Both the position numbers and the translations under genes were made by a program. This document shows positions 1 through 11,483 of a stretch of 64,000 nucleotides of DNA, in pieces (the stretch's first letter is position 1; the number at the start of each line of letters is the position of its first letter). The stretch is from Magnolia sinica. Taxonomy: Eukaryota > Streptophyta > Magnoliopsida > Magnoliales > Magnoliaceae. The notes beneath the pieces are model-generated. The model made no database searches and was not told where the DNA came from. It saw only the letters and a list, made by a program, of their open reading frames with translations. The stretch lies in the NCBI RefSeq assembly GCF_029962835.1, contig NC_080588.1, forward strand, positions 64,318,001 to 64,382,000, written 5' to 3'.

Positions 1-962
1 AATCGGCTCAAATATTAACCTAGGTGGGCCAAAATGACATATTTAGTGTCAAGCGTTCTAAAGATGTAATAATATTTTGGAATGATTCTCCACTCCAATC
101 TCTGCTCGACGTGAATATACATCTTCTTACATGTAATTGACTTTAGGTTATCAAAACATAAAAAAACAACTTACATGTAAGTGCTCATAACTAAATCCAA
201 ACAAGATTACCTCACAACTTAGAGAGCTTATAGGCATCCAAATGCCCTCTTAAGAGTTTATTTTGATTTCTGGAACATTGGTAGTAATTTGTGATTGGCT
301 GTGGAAGTCAGCAAAACACCCTACATGGGGAGGAGAAGGTTCTTTTTGGGGTTTTGTAATTCATGGATTTTCTCATTTGGAGTGCAGTAATGATTAATTT
401 GGTGAAATTGTGTGGATCGTCTACCACGACATGTGTGGAAGTTTGGCAGAGCTTAGAATTATGACTAAGTCCTAGAGAGGGGTGAATAGGACCACGTAAA
501 ATTTTTGCCTAATTAAAACTAATTTACCAATTCAAATCAATAAGGAAAATAACACTTAGGCAATGGAGGTTAGAATCCTCATTAGAATGGTAAGCTTAAG
601 AAGATGACTTAGATCTCATAGGTTTAGAGGCTTGAGATGAGGGATATGAGTGGAGAATCACCTAGGCGTCAATTGTACCAAAAACCCATTAATTTACTCA
701 AGGTTCGAGTCCCCTTTATAAAGGAACCAAGTGCCAACAATAGAAAAGGGTGGAAATTGGAACCTTTGATTGATTGAGTAATGCCTTCTATAGGATTGAT
801 AAACTCCAGCTTTTCAGACAGTTGTTGTTGGACGTTGTTGGCCATCTTTGCTTTATCGATTGTAGCTTTGCTCGAGACACATCGACGGTTTGTCGATGAG
901 ATCAAACTCCACTCGATAAATGCTATTTTAGGCTTTGTGTTTGAGTTAAATGTTTAGCTATG
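1..962. other. Intergenic DNA, no gene seen
   Basis: AT-rich sequence before the copia element. The only open frame of note (669-905, minus) is 78 codons long, resembles no family I know and has no gene-like context. If the KNOX gene at 7.3 kb is intact, this stretch and the copia element would lie in its long intron upstream of the ELK exon. That is an inference only. Confidence 0.5.
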
Positions 963-967
963 TGGGA

Positions 968-1512
968 TGTGACAGATGTCTTAAATCTGTTTGAAACATG
1001 GTCTGTAGTTTCCATAGACATTCTGATCGAAGACACTGAGAAAATTAAAAAAAAATCCCTGTTGCTCATTGAACAATTTTGGAGATGCTACTCGATGCTA
1101 TAAAAGGTGGTTTCAATATCTTTGTTTGGTCTTCGATGGTTGTCGATGCCATCGAAGGTCCCATCGACTGCGCGCAGAATTGTGTAAATGCGCGATTTAT
1201 TTCTTATTCCGGATGTGATAGTATATATATCGAGTGCAATCAGGATTAGGGTATTCCAAGGATTTTTCTAAGACCTTACTAAGGGTTTCAGAGCAAAGCT
1301 AGGGATTTTAACAAGGTTTTTGGGGTAGTTCGGATTGGTAAGCCCATCAATCTTTTGTAATATCGTTTTAGTGGATTGCTTGTCGCTTTGTGCCATGGTT
1401 TCTTCCCGTGCGTGTTTTTCCACATAAAACTCGTGTTTTTTGTGTGTTTTGTTTGCGATTGATTTCGCCTTGTTTGATTGAATTCAGGTTTACTTCCGCG
1501 CGATCCCTAACA
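968..1512 (+). repeat. 5' LTR of the copia element
   Basis: 545 bp, starting TGTGACAG and ending CCCTAACA. It follows the 5-bp TSD and is followed at once by a tRNA-primer-like site. Positions 1262-1512 align with 4782-5034. Related LTRs occur at 6171-6697, 14138-14735 and 44709-45297; all share short GATGCCATCGA-type motifs and the CATAAAAC block near the 3' end. Confidence 0.85.
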
Positions 1513-1513
1513 A

Positions 1514-1526
1514 GTGGTCTTAGAGC
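1514..1526 (+). other. Primer-binding site (initiator tRNA-Met type, decayed)
   Basis: Directly after the 5' LTR the sequence reads GTGGTCTTAGAGC. This resembles the usual copia site TGGTATCAGAGC, complementary to the 3' end of initiator tRNA-Met, with a few changes. Its position supports the LTR boundary at 1512. Confidence 0.75.
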
Positions 1527-1559
1527 TAACGTTGGGGTTTTGAGTTCTAATTTGAAACA

Positions 1560-2290
1560 TGTCGACGAAAGAGTCTAACATGAAGTACGAAACGGAGAAG
1601 TTTACCGGGACTAATAATTTTGAACTATGGAAGGTGAAAATGCCTTTTAGTTCAACAAGGATTGCAACACGCTCTCCTTAGTAAGTTGAAGCGTCCTGCA
1701 TATATGAGGAATTCATCAAATTGATGAGAGGGCTATAACCTTAATCTAATTGTGTCTACTGGACAACGTTCTCTACAATGTCCTGTATAAAAAATAAAAA
1801 AAATAAAAATAAAAATAAAAAAAACCACCGCAAGGGTATGGACGAAACTTGATAGTTTGTACATCAGGAAACAGTTCTACAACCTTAAGATGACAGAGAG
1901 GTCAGATATTAGCGAACAGGTGGGCATGTTCAACGAATTGCTTTATAAACTGACGAATGAGGAGGTTAAGATCGGAGATGGAGATCAAGTCATAATTTTG
2001 CCGAATTCGCTTCTACCATCTTACAAGAATCTCGTAAACATTCTGATCCATGGTAGGAATAACATCGATGTTGAAACTGTCATCTCTGCCCTTGATGAGA
2101 AGCAGTTGATAAGGAAAGACTGTGGTGACGGTACCTCTATAGATGCGTTGGTTGCCAGGGGAAGGAATTCTGAATAGGAATTCTCGATCAATATCCAAAT
2201 TGATAGGGAATGGCAAAATGAAGTGCTGGAATTGTAGAATGACAAGACACATGAAGAAGGATTATTGGACTCCTAAGGCATAGAAGCAAG
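1560..2290 (+). pseudogene. copia gag remnant with mutated zinc knuckle
   Basis: The reading begins near MSTKESNMKYE, as in Tnt1-type gag proteins (FTG..NFELWKVKM motif), then shifts frame. The longest open piece is 1857-2177 (106 aa), with the gag helical motif LLPSYKNLV. An A-rich stretch at 1785-1825 splits the two parts. Near 2219-2268 a CCHC zinc knuckle is visible as CWNC....H...., but its last cysteine reads Tyr, so metal binding is probably lost. Confidence 0.8.
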
Positions 2291-2394
2291 ACAAGTCTGA
2301 AAATACTTCGAAGGAGGTCAATACAACACAATCAATCGAGGTGGATGGTGGTGATGTCTTAATCGCGTCCAAATCTTGTTACCTCAGTAACAAC

Positions 2395-2595
2395 TAGATT
2401 TTGGATTCGAGAGCCCCACACCACGTCTTCTCAGCGTATCCTGACGGATGTGAGATACGTTCTCAACCTCAGGAAGAATCTCATCTCTCTAAGGGCATTA
2501 AAGGTGGGTACAGGTTTACTGGTATTGATCGTGTCCTTAAAGTTTCTAAAGGGGCACTCGTAGTAAAAAAAAAAAAAAAAAGTGCGGCGGATTAG
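2395..2595 (+). pseudogene. copia aspartic protease remnant
   Basis: The frame at 2401-2595 begins MDSRAPHHVFS. Copia proteases usually read LDSGAS.H here. The catalytic Asp remains, but the Gly of the DSGA triad motif is Arg, so the enzyme is expected to be inactive. An A-tract (2565-2580) ends the similarity. Confidence 0.6.
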
Positions 2596-2963
2596 CAATC
2601 TTTACAAGTATATCGGGAATACTATAACAGGTGGAGTTGCAACGTCTGTAGTGGAGTCCACATCGACACGTTTGTAGCAAGTGCGATATGAATGTGCTTT
2701 TTGATCGTAGCTTGATTCCTTTTTTTAAAAGCGTTGATTTTTAAATATGTGAGCATTATATATACGGTAAACAATTGCGGCTAACTTTTCAGACTGGAAA
2801 GCATGTATGTAAATGACTGCTTGAGTGCGTGCATTTAAATGTATGGGGCCCGTTGTTTCTACTGGGGGTCATCGTTTTGGCTCATTCATAAATGACTACT
2901 TAAGTAAAGTGTGAGTTTATTTTTAAAAAAGCTAAATTCAATATATTTGTCACATTAAAGGTG

Positions 2964-3028
2964 TGGAAGGCAATAGTTGAGTAGTAGACATGGTAGAAGG
3001 CAATAGTTGAGTTGTAGACATGGTAGAA
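2964..3028 (+). repeat. 30-bp tandem duplication in copia pol
   Basis: The unit GAAGGCAATAGTTGAG... occurs at 2966 and again at 2996, a period of 30 bp, with one visible difference. It lies just upstream of the integrase remnant and looks like a local slippage event. Confidence 0.75.
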
Positions 3029-3122
3029 ACTGAACGTTCTTAGGACAAACAATGGAGATGAATTCACTTCAAAGGAATTCAACTAGTTTTGTAAATATAT
3101 TGGGATTATAAGTCACAATACA

Positions 3123-3340
3123 ATGGGGCACACACCTGAACTGAATGGTGTAGCGGAACGTATGAATCACTTTCACTTGGAGAGAGCCCGAAGCATGTTG
3201 ATTAATGCTAGATTGGATAATAAGCTATGGACTGAGGACATGGATACAACTTGTTATCTATTGAATGTCCCATTTACGCCAATTGACTATAAAATTCCTA
3301 AAGAAGTGTGTGGAGTGGTCATGTTGTTGACTACTTAGGT
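3123..3340 (+). pseudogene. copia integrase remnant
   Basis: The 71-aa open piece starts MGHTPELNGVAERMN, which corresponds to the conserved integrase segment T.PQ.NGVAER.N containing the catalytic Glu. RARSMLINA and a LWTE.. motif follow, as in copia integrases. The upstream zinc-binding and DD part is degraded. Confidence 0.85.
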
Positions 3341-3759
3341 TACGTGTATTTGGTTGCAACGCTTACTCATGTACCGTCAGTTGAGAGGGGCAAGCTAGAC
3401 CAAATAGCGAAGAAACTTACCTCTGTGGGCTATGGTGATGGTGTGAAAGGGTACAAGCTATACTACCGGTTAATCAGAAAATCACTTGAAGTCGCGATGC
3501 CATGTTTGACAAGGATTCTTTGGTTCGCAAGGATGAAATCAAGGAACATGAAAAATTGGCAATGATTGACCTTAAAAATTGAAAGGGGTGAGACACAGTT
3601 TGAAGTTGAGCTGTAAATAGAGGTACATGAGCGGGTGGAGCAACCACCTCTTAGAAGAAATCCACCGAGAGATAATAGATTGCCAGTCAGATACTGTGAT
3701 GACTCGAATGTTGTATTCCCCCTCATTACACCTGATGGGGGATATATCTACCTTCCAGG

Positions 3760-4770
3760 AAGCATTAAATGATTTTGATGCTGAGAAGTGGATGACGGCC
3801 ATGCATGAAGAGATTGACTCTTTGCATAAGAATGATAAATGGGAGCTGGTGGAGCTTTCAATGGGGTGTAAATTGATTGGCTGTAAGTAAATTTACATGA
3901 AGAAACATGATAGATACAAAGTGAGATTAGTCGCGGAAGGATATATGTAGGAGGGTGTTAACTTTAACAAGATTTTCACGCCCATGGTCAAGCATGTGTT
4001 TATTAGATTTGTATTGGCGCCGGTTGCCTAATACAACATGGAATTGGAATAAATGGATATGAAGACTGCTTTCCTACACGGAGAGTTAGAGGAGCATATT
4101 TATATGAAGCAACCAGAATGGTTCGAAGTTCAAGGGGCTGAGAATAAAGTTTGTAGGTTGAGGAGGTTTGTTATATGGCTTGAAACAATTGCTTAGACAG
4201 TGGTACAAGAGGTTTGATACTATTATGATGGGTCAACAATTTACCTGGAGTGAGTATGATCATTAAGTCTATTACAAGACGCTGGATGAGGGACCAATCA
4301 TTGTATTAGTATTGTACACAGATGACATACTTATTACCAGGCATAGCATGTTTGAGATCGATACATTGAAGACTTGGTTGTCATGGACAATTGAAATAAA
4401 AGATCAGGGGGTTGTAAAGAAAATTCTTGGTATAGATATTCACGGAGACGGACAGAGGAGCATGCTACAGTTATCACAGACATAATACATTGAGTAGGTA
4501 TTAGTTATGTTCAGTATGGACATGGAAAAACCGGTTAACACACCCCATGCTATTCACTCTAGGTTTTCTTAAGAACAATGTCCTGGACATGGCAAAACTG
4601 GTTAACACACCCCATGCTATTCACTTTAGATTTTCTTAAGAACAATGTCCTACTACATATGAAGAGAAGCAACTGATATCTCACGTGCCCTATTCGACGT
4701 CGTTGACAGTTTGATGTATATCATGTCCTCTACGAGACCAGGTATTTCACATGTAGTGGGTGTTGTGAGC
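3760..4770 (+). pseudogene. copia reverse transcriptase / partial RNase H remnant
   Basis: Starts with the linker W..AM.EEIDSL..N.KWELV and GCKLIGCK, then GYM, FTPMVK and MDMKTAFLHGELEE, all standard copia RT landmarks. At 4309-4335 the catalytic box reads YTDDILI instead of YVDDML; both catalytic Asp residues survive but in a shifted frame. Several stops fall where the family has Gln (for example in VAQYNMELEQMD). RNase H is cut off after a segment like GVVSKYTS, where the truncated LTR begins. Confidence 0.85.
4518..4650 (+). repeat. 67-bp tandem duplication in copia pol
   Basis: A block with GGTTAACACACCCCATGCT and TTCTTAAGAACAATGTCCT occurs twice, starting near 4518 and 4585, with a few differences. 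It duplicates part of the RT/RNase H connection and would shift or extend the frame (67 is not a multiple of 3). Confidence 0.85.
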
Positions 4771-4781
4771 AAATACACGAG

Positions 4782-5034
4782 TTTTCTAAGACATTCTTAA
4801 GGGTTCTAGAGCAAAGCTAGAGTTTTCAACAAGGTTTTCGAGGTAGTTCGGATTGTTAAGTCCTTCCATCTATTATGATATCGTTTCATAGTGGATTGCT
4901 TGTTGTTTTGTGCTGTGGTTTTTTCTTGTGTAGGTTTTTTCACATAAAACTCGCGTGTTCTTAGTGTGTTTTGTTTGCGTTTGATTTTGTCTTGTTTGAT
5001 TTAATTTGGGTTTGCTTTCATGTGATTCCCAATA
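4782..5034 (+). repeat. 3' LTR of the copia element, 5'-truncated
   Basis: Aligns with 1262-1512 of the 5' LTR and ends CCCAATA before the TGGGA target duplication. The first half of the LTR (about 290 bp) is missing. Confidence 0.85.
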
Positions 5035-5039
5035 TGGGA

Positions 5040-6168
5040 TGATTCATCTATAGGTGGGTTGTTTTGGAATCTAAAGGATCTTAGGCTAGGTTGACCAAGG
5101 CACTTCATGATTTGTTGTTGTCTTCAGCCTTGATGCTTCAAGTCTTCAACTCTTTGTTCTTCAATATTTTCATATGGAGGCTCAACCGACCCAAGACACC
5201 CTAGTTCACGTCATTGACAAAACCGAGGCACTAACATTCAACCCCTTTGTCTTGAACAGAGCCTTGCGCTATAAGTTATCTATTTTCATAAGAAACTCAA
5301 CATCCACTCTTGTTAGATGTTTTGATTATCATTTCTACATTCTTTGAATCCAATATTGTTGGTGTTCCTTTCAAGTGTGTGATCTCTTATATTACTTGGG
5401 CCCACTTGGTACACATCCAGTCCCGACAGGTTTGGAGGGTGGGTTCTCCCTCCCAAGTCACCACTTCATTGATTTGGATGTTTTAACACCATTGTTTTGG
5501 GAGAATTCTTCTCAAATCTGTCATGAAGTGGTGATGTTTTGGACGGAGGGACTGCACTCCAACCTTTCCAATTACAACACTTTATGCTTCAGTATTATAG
5601 GTGCATTGTTTGTCTTGGCTATCGTGCATCAACCCATTGGATCCACTTGCAGAGATGATTGGGTGATGTCCATCTGGTGGTTGCTACTATGGATGTGCCA
5701 TTTTTGAAAAAAAGAACATGATTAATGGATGATCTTGACCATCAATTAGTGAAGTTGATTGTGGGCAATTGGAAACAAGAATGAAAACACCTCATTCAAC
5801 ACCACCCATCGATCATCAAGATCATCCATTTGTTTTGGTTTTTGGCCTGTGGCCCATCCACAACAGCAGTAAACAGATTAATGGCCTCACTCAGCTGAGC
5901 ATCTCTGCTTGTGGGCCTCATGGGATTATGCATGGTGGACGAGCACAAGTTGAACTGGCCAATTGGCGGTATGTCAGACCATATAAATCAGGTGGGTTCA
6001 CCTGGAGGTCAAAGTTATCTCATATGTTTGCCATGTCCGTACATGTGGAAGCTTGTGGAGGGGCTGGAGCGGTAAGTGGTATTAGCAAACATCCATTTGC
6101 TGGCTGTTACCAAGGATTTAAGTAGCTTTCTAACAATCATGACTAATGTGTGATCTTTATTGCGAAGG
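5040..6168. other. Intergenic repeat-like DNA; left copy of a diverged direct repeat
   Basis: No convincing gene. The 110- and 118-codon open frames at 5375-5707 and 5769-6125 match no family I know. The block 5748-6120 (GTGAAGTTGATTGTGG... to the CAGGTGGGT segment) recurs in diverged form at 6744-6960, on the other side of the LTR at 6171. Confidence 0.5.
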
Positions 6169-6170
6169 TG

Positions 6171-6697
6171 TGTTATCGGTTGTCTCCAGTTTGTTTGTAA
6201 CTGGGTCTGTCAATGGCATCAACAGACCACTCGATCCCATCAAGAAAATTCCGTAATTTTGGCTTTTGCTTGCTGGACAGTTTATGGGTCCAACTTGATT
6301 TGATCAAAGGTGGCGTCGATCCCATCGATGGGACGTCGATGGCACTTGATACAATCGAAGCTCCCATCGACCGACTAGCGCAATTTTGTGGAATTGCGGG
6401 TTTTGTTTCTTATTTTGGTTTTAATCCTTTTTTAAGGGTTTGTAAACCATGATTAGGGTATTGAAACGTGCTTAGGGTCTTTTGGTGAGCAAAATGGAGT
6501 TCAATGCTAGGGTTTTTGTGGTGTTCGGGGGTGTATTCTTTGATCGGTAAGCTCTTCCATCTCTTGGAAACATCGATTATCATAGTGGATTCGCTGTCGC
6601 TTTATGCCATTATTTTTTCTTGCAACGGTTTTTTGATGTAAAACCTTGTGTTCTTTGTGTGCTTGGTTGTTTGATCTCTTATTGTTTGACTAACGTA
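6171..6697 (+). mobile_element. Truncated solo LTR of the copia family
   Basis: Shares with the LTR at 968-1512 the CCATCGA motifs, the GTTCGG...GGTAAGC block, the ATAGTGGATT..CTGTCGC segment and the TGTAAAAC..TGTGTTCTTTGTGTG end. The terminal CCCAACA is lost: the LTR runs into a poly-C tract. I could not read a target duplication. Confidence 0.75.
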
Positions 6698-6699
6698 AC

Positions 6700-6741
6700 C
6701 ACCCCCGCCCCCCACCCCCCCCCCCCCCCCCAAAAAAAAAA
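6700..6741 (+). repeat. C-rich tract followed by poly-A
   Basis: About 30 bases of nearly pure C followed by 10 A, at the broken end of the solo LTR. Confidence 0.9.
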
Positions 6742-6743
6742 GA

Positions 6744-7342
6744 CATGGTGAAGTTGATTGTGGATTATTAGAAAAAGTAATGAAAACAGTCTTCATCAAC
6801 TCCAAGGTGGATGAGTACAAGTCAGCACATGGGTGGAACTACGTGACAATATACATCAGGTGGGTATCTTGTTCTCCCATGTGTGATGCAGTTGCATGTA
6901 TGGAAACCTGTAGAGTTCCGAGGTGCCTGGCTGTACTCATATGGAGGGCTCTTGGCTCCTATGTGGGTGGTGTGGATATCATCCTCAGATCTAGCTAGAC
7001 GGTTGATGACATTTGAAGGTCTATAGAATAATGATTTTACCTTCACTAACTTGAAACTTGACATATAAAATGATGTTCACAAGATATTGGGACAATACCG
7101 AGCACCATGATGAGAAGATCAGCCAGATTTTTGGGGCTAGTCATCTTTGTTGCGGGGACCGCCTACGGCAGCTTGGATCCTTCATGTGTGCAATGGCTAG
7201 TGCAAGTGCACAAGTCACTTGTGGAATTCGTCCAGAACTTTATTTTATTTAAATTTTCTTTTCTTCTTTTTCTTTCATTTTTAGCTATTGGGAATGCTTG
7301 CTTTTTGTTTGCATTTATATTTATTCCAATTGAGCTGTGCAG
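6744..7342 (+). other. Presumed KNOX intron upstream of the ELK exon
   Basis: Begins with the right copy of the diverged repeat seen at 5748. It ends with a T-rich tract (7240-7330) and the acceptor GAGCTGTGCAG at 7332-7342, as expected for a plant 3' splice site. Confidence 0.6.
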
Positions 7343-9568
7343 ATGAAAAAATCGAGGGAGTTGGTTCGTCGGAAGAGGATCAAGACGGTAGCGGGGGCGA
7401 AATGGAACTTCCTGAGATTGATCCACGTGCTGAAGAGAGGGAACTTAAACATCACCTTCTGAAGAAGTACAGTGGATACTTGGGCAGTCTTAAGCAAGAG
7501 CTTTCCAAGAAAAAGAAGAAAGGGAAGCTGCCTAAGGATGCTCGGCAGAAGTTACTCAACTGGTGGGAGATGCACTATAAGTGGCCATATCCGTCGGTAC
7601 GTATGAACAACAATAACAATCATTTTCCATTCCATGCATTGATTCGGCAAGAAAATCTCCATCCATGCACCTTTGCGTTGGAAATCCATTGTGAAACACC
7701 TCATTAGCAAACAATTGTATTACCTGGGAGAGGCAATCACCAATCATCATGCTAGTGATCTTCAGATTTGTTGGATTTTCCACAAGCCCAAGTGAGTTGG
7801 ATTTTTCATGTTATTTCCCCTAATACCAATCGGCCTAGATGGTATTGGGGGCTGCATATCACCTTTGCATGCTCGGATTTCTCTCAACAAATTGTGAGAA
7901 ACAGCTCCCGGTCTATTGGTGATATATACCTCAATGGGCTGGACATGAGACTAAAGGAAAGCAAGGGATTTTTGTGGATTCAGTCAAAGAGGGGCATTGA
8001 ACACAATCCACGTGTGTGATCACATGTGCCAACAACTTCTCCTATGGATGTTTTACACTGGCCATGTCCCTCGTAGACGGATATTTGAGAAACGGAGTAG
8101 ATATAGTTAACCTCTCGGCTTTATACCATATTCATCAGAAGGGCATAAATAGTGGAAGTCGAATTATTAGTTGCCGTATCCCTTTGGTACATATGGAGAA
8201 CAATCATATTCTATTACACATTGATTCAGAAGGAAAATCAAGTTTAGTCTTCCTTTGTTGTGGAATTAACCATTGTGAAGCACCCTCATCAAACTTTTGC
8301 TGTGCACACTATATGCCAGGTTATGCCCCTCGTAAATGGATATTTAAGAAGGGAGATCTATCTAGCCAGCCTCCCAAGTTTTTACTATATCCATACCTCA
8401 TGCATGGCATGTGTTTATGATGATCCGAGCCATTCATTTATCGAAAGCCCTCGTGATCCGACTGTAGACTAAAAATCATTATGATCGGATGATCCTAACC
8501 ATGTTAAGAAATGCTGTGCGAAGGTTACTGGACAGGATCTTGACTAAAAATCATAATGATCAGACAATCCTAACCAGGATCTATGACTGAAATGTTTGGT
8601 CTCTGACCTGTCATGGTTGTGGCCAATCAATGAACCATGCAAATGATGATGCATATGTAATGCATTTTATAGGGAGTGTGAAGTTGCAAGTTCCTCTCAG
8701 GTGGACTGGATCTCCTCACATTTGAGAAAATAATTCATTCAACTCCATGGTAGTACAATCCAAATAGTTTGTTGATGTATCGACAGTGTTGCTTGACAGT
8801 TGAAAAATGTTATAGTGCTTAATAGTTTGCTGTTATTTCCTTATACATTTTAGCATGTACATCATGTTATATTCTTATACATACATCCATGCATACATAT
8901 GGGGAATGCTAACCTCCTCACGTATGGGGGGGGTTAAGGTTAGCAACGTATCCGGAAGGCTTGTAAATGACAGATGGGATGACCAGTCATCGATTAACAG
9001 TTCATTCATACATCTAGCTAATCACCGATTTGAATTGTTCATTCATTCATTCATTCATTCATGCTAGGTTCAAGCCGCACACAGGCATGCGTAGAATCAG
9101 GTTAGCTGGTCCATTAATTAGGCGGACTGCCACATGTACATTAAGTCTGGATCAATGACTAGATACTTTTGGGCTAGGTCATTTGGATCCACCCAGTGCG
9201 TGGCATGGATCTCCTGGCATGTGTGGCCACCTGTTTAGGTGCACGGGGCCCATCGACGCTCTGTTTGACATTCTCAGTCATACTAATCTTTCATTTCTCA
9301 TGTGCCATCTTTCTACAAGAGGAGATTGTACTGAATATGAATGCTTTCTTATTACCATGACCAGGAGACCGAGAAGGTAGCCTTGGCAGAATCTACGGGT
9401 CTTGACCAGAAGCAGATCAATAACTGGTTTATAAACCAAAGGAAGCGTCATTGGAAACCGTCGGAGGACATGCAATTCGTGGTTATGGATGGCCTCCATC
9501 CTCAGAATGCAGCTCTCTACATGGACAGCCACTTTATGGGTGATGCTTCTTACCGCTTCGGCCCATGA
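7343..9568 (+). CDS. KNAT1: Class I KNOX homeobox protein, BP/KNAT1-like, last two exons
   Basis: TALE homeodomain transcription factor that keeps meristem cells undifferentiated. Visible exons are 7343-7596 (84 codons, preceded by a phase 1 intron) and 9365-9568 (67 codons plus TGA), joined in phase 0 across donor TCG|GTACGT and acceptor CCAG|GAG. The first exon has the acidic SSEEDQD stretch, an ELK domain ([20 protein letters not shown]), a basic [10 protein letters not shown] segment and the TALE PYP loop. The second carries recognition helix [10 protein letters not shown]. The tail [13 protein letters not shown] and C-terminal YRFGP resemble BREVIPEDICELLUS/KNAT1 more than STM. KNOX1 and KNOX2 domains, encoded by earlier exons, are absent. 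Class I KNOX genes usually have a long intron before the ELK exon, so those exons probably lie upstream of the window. Confidence 0.93.
7597..9364 (+). other. KNOX intron within the homeodomain
   Basis: 1768 bp between donor GTACGT and acceptor CCAG. It splits the homeodomain just after PYPS, the conserved KNOX position. It holds no recognisable gene or full transposon. Two short copies of AAAATCAT.ATGATC..A.GATCCTAACCA lie near 8470 and 8545, and a TTCA repeat is at 9038-9062. Open frames in it (for example 8016-8420) are chance. Confidence 0.85.
9038..9062 (+). repeat. (TTCA)n microsatellite
   Basis: Six uninterrupted TTCA units in the KNOX intron. Confidence 0.9.
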
Positions 9569-10156
9569 TCGCGTGCCAAATTTCAATGAACCGATGCCAC
9601 CTACGGGTTGCACCGGAGAAGGGACCACGATCATTGTTTGGGGGTGCATGCAACATGTTACTCTTTGATGGGTCCTGTTCTTGAAGAGAAAGGACCCAGT
9701 GCTATCAATATTATCTCAGTTATCAATCATTCAGTAAGGATATATCTGTACATTTGGTGCATTTCCGTGAGATCTGGACTCTTCATCAATTGCACTGGAC
9801 CATTGAGGAGGCATACTTTGAAAATCCTATCCACGGCTGGGAGGCAACCACTGGTTGGCGTTCGATGGGCAAAAACTTCTTCCATCTGTATAGGGTATAA
9901 TCCGAATGCTGTGATTTTTGCCACATGGCCTGCCGCAATGAGGTATGATTGATGAATTGTCTCGGACAGATGTCAAACATGTGTAAACGCATGCATGGAA
10001 ATTGAGTGCTTGGTAACTAGGGTTTTAGGGTTTTAGGGTTTAGCATTTGTATAGTGTGGCCTAGTTCCGTCAGTATGCTGTGATGGTTGTGTATCATTTT
10101 CTTATGTAAGCTTAGATTTTCTACCTTTTCAACTGGAGAATGGCTTCAATGCGTTG
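9569..10156 (+). other. Presumed KNOX 3' UTR and downstream flank
   Basis: Non-coding after the TGA stop. A short telomere-like GGGTTTTAGGGTTTTAGGGTTT stretch lies at 10019-10040. I could not place a polyadenylation site with confidence. Confidence 0.5.
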
Positions 10157-10296
10157 AATGTTCTCCTTGTGAAAGGAAGAAAGTAGTAGCCAAATGATTA
10201 TTAATGTTCTCCTTGTGGAAGGAAGAAAGTAGTAGCCAAATGATTATTAATGTTCTCCTTGTGGAAGGAAGAAAGTAGTAGGCAATGATTATTTTC
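10157..10296 (+). repeat. 46-bp minisatellite, three copies
   Basis: The unit ATGTTCTCCTTGTGGAAGG... begins at 10158, 10204 and 10250, period 46 bp. The first two copies are nearly identical and the third has a small deletion (GGCAATG for GCCAAATG). Confidence 0.9.
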
Positions 10297-10299
10297 CTG

Positions 10300-11480
10300 A
10301 TTATAATGTTCTGATCTTTATTGCTCAGCTGACCATCCTAAGGGCACCACTCTCTGGCGCCCCCATGCTAATGCATAACTAGTGCTTGATGTAAGTCGTT
10401 CATCACATGGACTGGTCCAGTCGTTTGGTCCCATTTCTGAGGTCATACGTAGGGAAAACGTTCATGGGGAATGATCACATGCATTATTAGAGCTGTAGGG
10501 CCCACCATGTTGTGTGAAAGCCATCTAACCCACTCCAACACATGCACACATTCCAGAATCTAGCCCGACGCATGACACAAGTGGGCTGCACCGAGGGGAC
10601 TACACAACATTGGGGATGGTGACCCCACCATATAAACTTCTAGATGAAATGTGTGGTTCTTGTGATTATGCCATCTATCCCATTCATCAGATGCACTACA
10701 CCTGCATGCTATCTACCCCAACTCTTTACCTCTATTGGAGAAATATGCGTCTAGTGTAGAAACCTGCTCCTAGCTCTATTTCTTTTCTAACTCCACCTTT
10801 TATAGAAAATAAAGAATTTACAGCAGCGATCACACGGTTGAGCGAACATCTCGTTTCCATATGAATGTGTGAACCTCTCTCTCTCTCTCCTTCTCACCAA
10901 AACATACAAAACAAGTTACAATGACCACCGTGTGAAATCTTCACCGGGCGAATAGATGTTTTTTATCAGGCTGATATTTGATTTGTCCCTTTAGGGTTGG
11001 ATGGCATATAAACATCATGGAGGCCCCAAAATGGTTTCAATGATATACCATTCACATTCCAAGATTTCGTGTGGATGGCCTACTCGAGTTTTTTTGATTC
11101 ATGTCCTAAAATGATAAGCGCCCTTGATAGACAGAATAGGTGTGTTGCTAACAAGGTGCCAACCCCATAACTGGACATTTGGTTTCCTTTAAGTTTTATT
11201 AGTTATAAAAAGTTACAGGTAATTCATTTATAAGGTTGTGTTTAGACAAGATTGTCCTTTGTGAGTTTCAAGCTAAGTGTATCAGAGCATTTGAAATCTT
11301 AAAAAAAGAAAAAGAAAAAAGAAGTGATTTTACTTGCAAGCACCTTGCACCTCGAACTCACTTTCAAGGATAGGTTGATTACACAACTAAAAGGAAGTTT
11401 AGTCATCCAAACGAGCCCTAATAGCTTTCTGTTGTAGTGAGTCATTCAAAGTGTACAACGGCAACATTACATGGTGGAGT
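10300..11480. other. Intergenic DNA with degraded repeats
   Basis: No gene seen. At 10480-10760 there is a diverged block with GGGCCCACCATGTTGTG and related phrases that recall the foldback family. A short CT repeat is near 10876-10888 and an A-rich patch near 11300-11320. Confidence 0.5.
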
Positions 11481-11483
11481 TAG

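Larger units (their letters stand above)
968..5034 (+). mobile_element. Degenerate Ty1-copia retrotransposon with 5-bp TSD
   Basis: LTR retrotransposon of Tnt1/Tork-like appearance. The order is 5' LTR, primer-binding site, gag, protease remnant, integrase, reverse transcriptase, partial RNase H and partial 3' LTR. The 5-bp target duplication TGGGA is perfect (963-967 and 5035-5039), so both ends are genuine. At 4067 bp it is shorter than a usual full-length copia element. The 3' LTR lacks its 5' half and joins directly to the RNase H region, so an internal deletion has removed the end of pol and the start of the LTR. Stops and frameshifts occur throughout, so the copy is dead. Confidence 0.9.

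Noticed and set aside
5375..6125. Two open frames of 110 and 118 codons
   Set aside because: No known motif; part of the region is a diverged direct repeat also seen at 6744.
9596..9952. Open frame after the KNOX stop codon
   Set aside because: It lies in the probable 3' UTR and has no homology that I recognise.
10019..10040. TTTAGGG-like repeats, considered as telomeric sequence
   Set aside because: Only about three units with GGGTTTTAGGG spacing; too short and irregular.
10157..10296. Three regularly spaced repeats, considered as a CRISPR array
   Set aside because: The copies are directly adjacent without spacers, and the DNA is plant nuclear.
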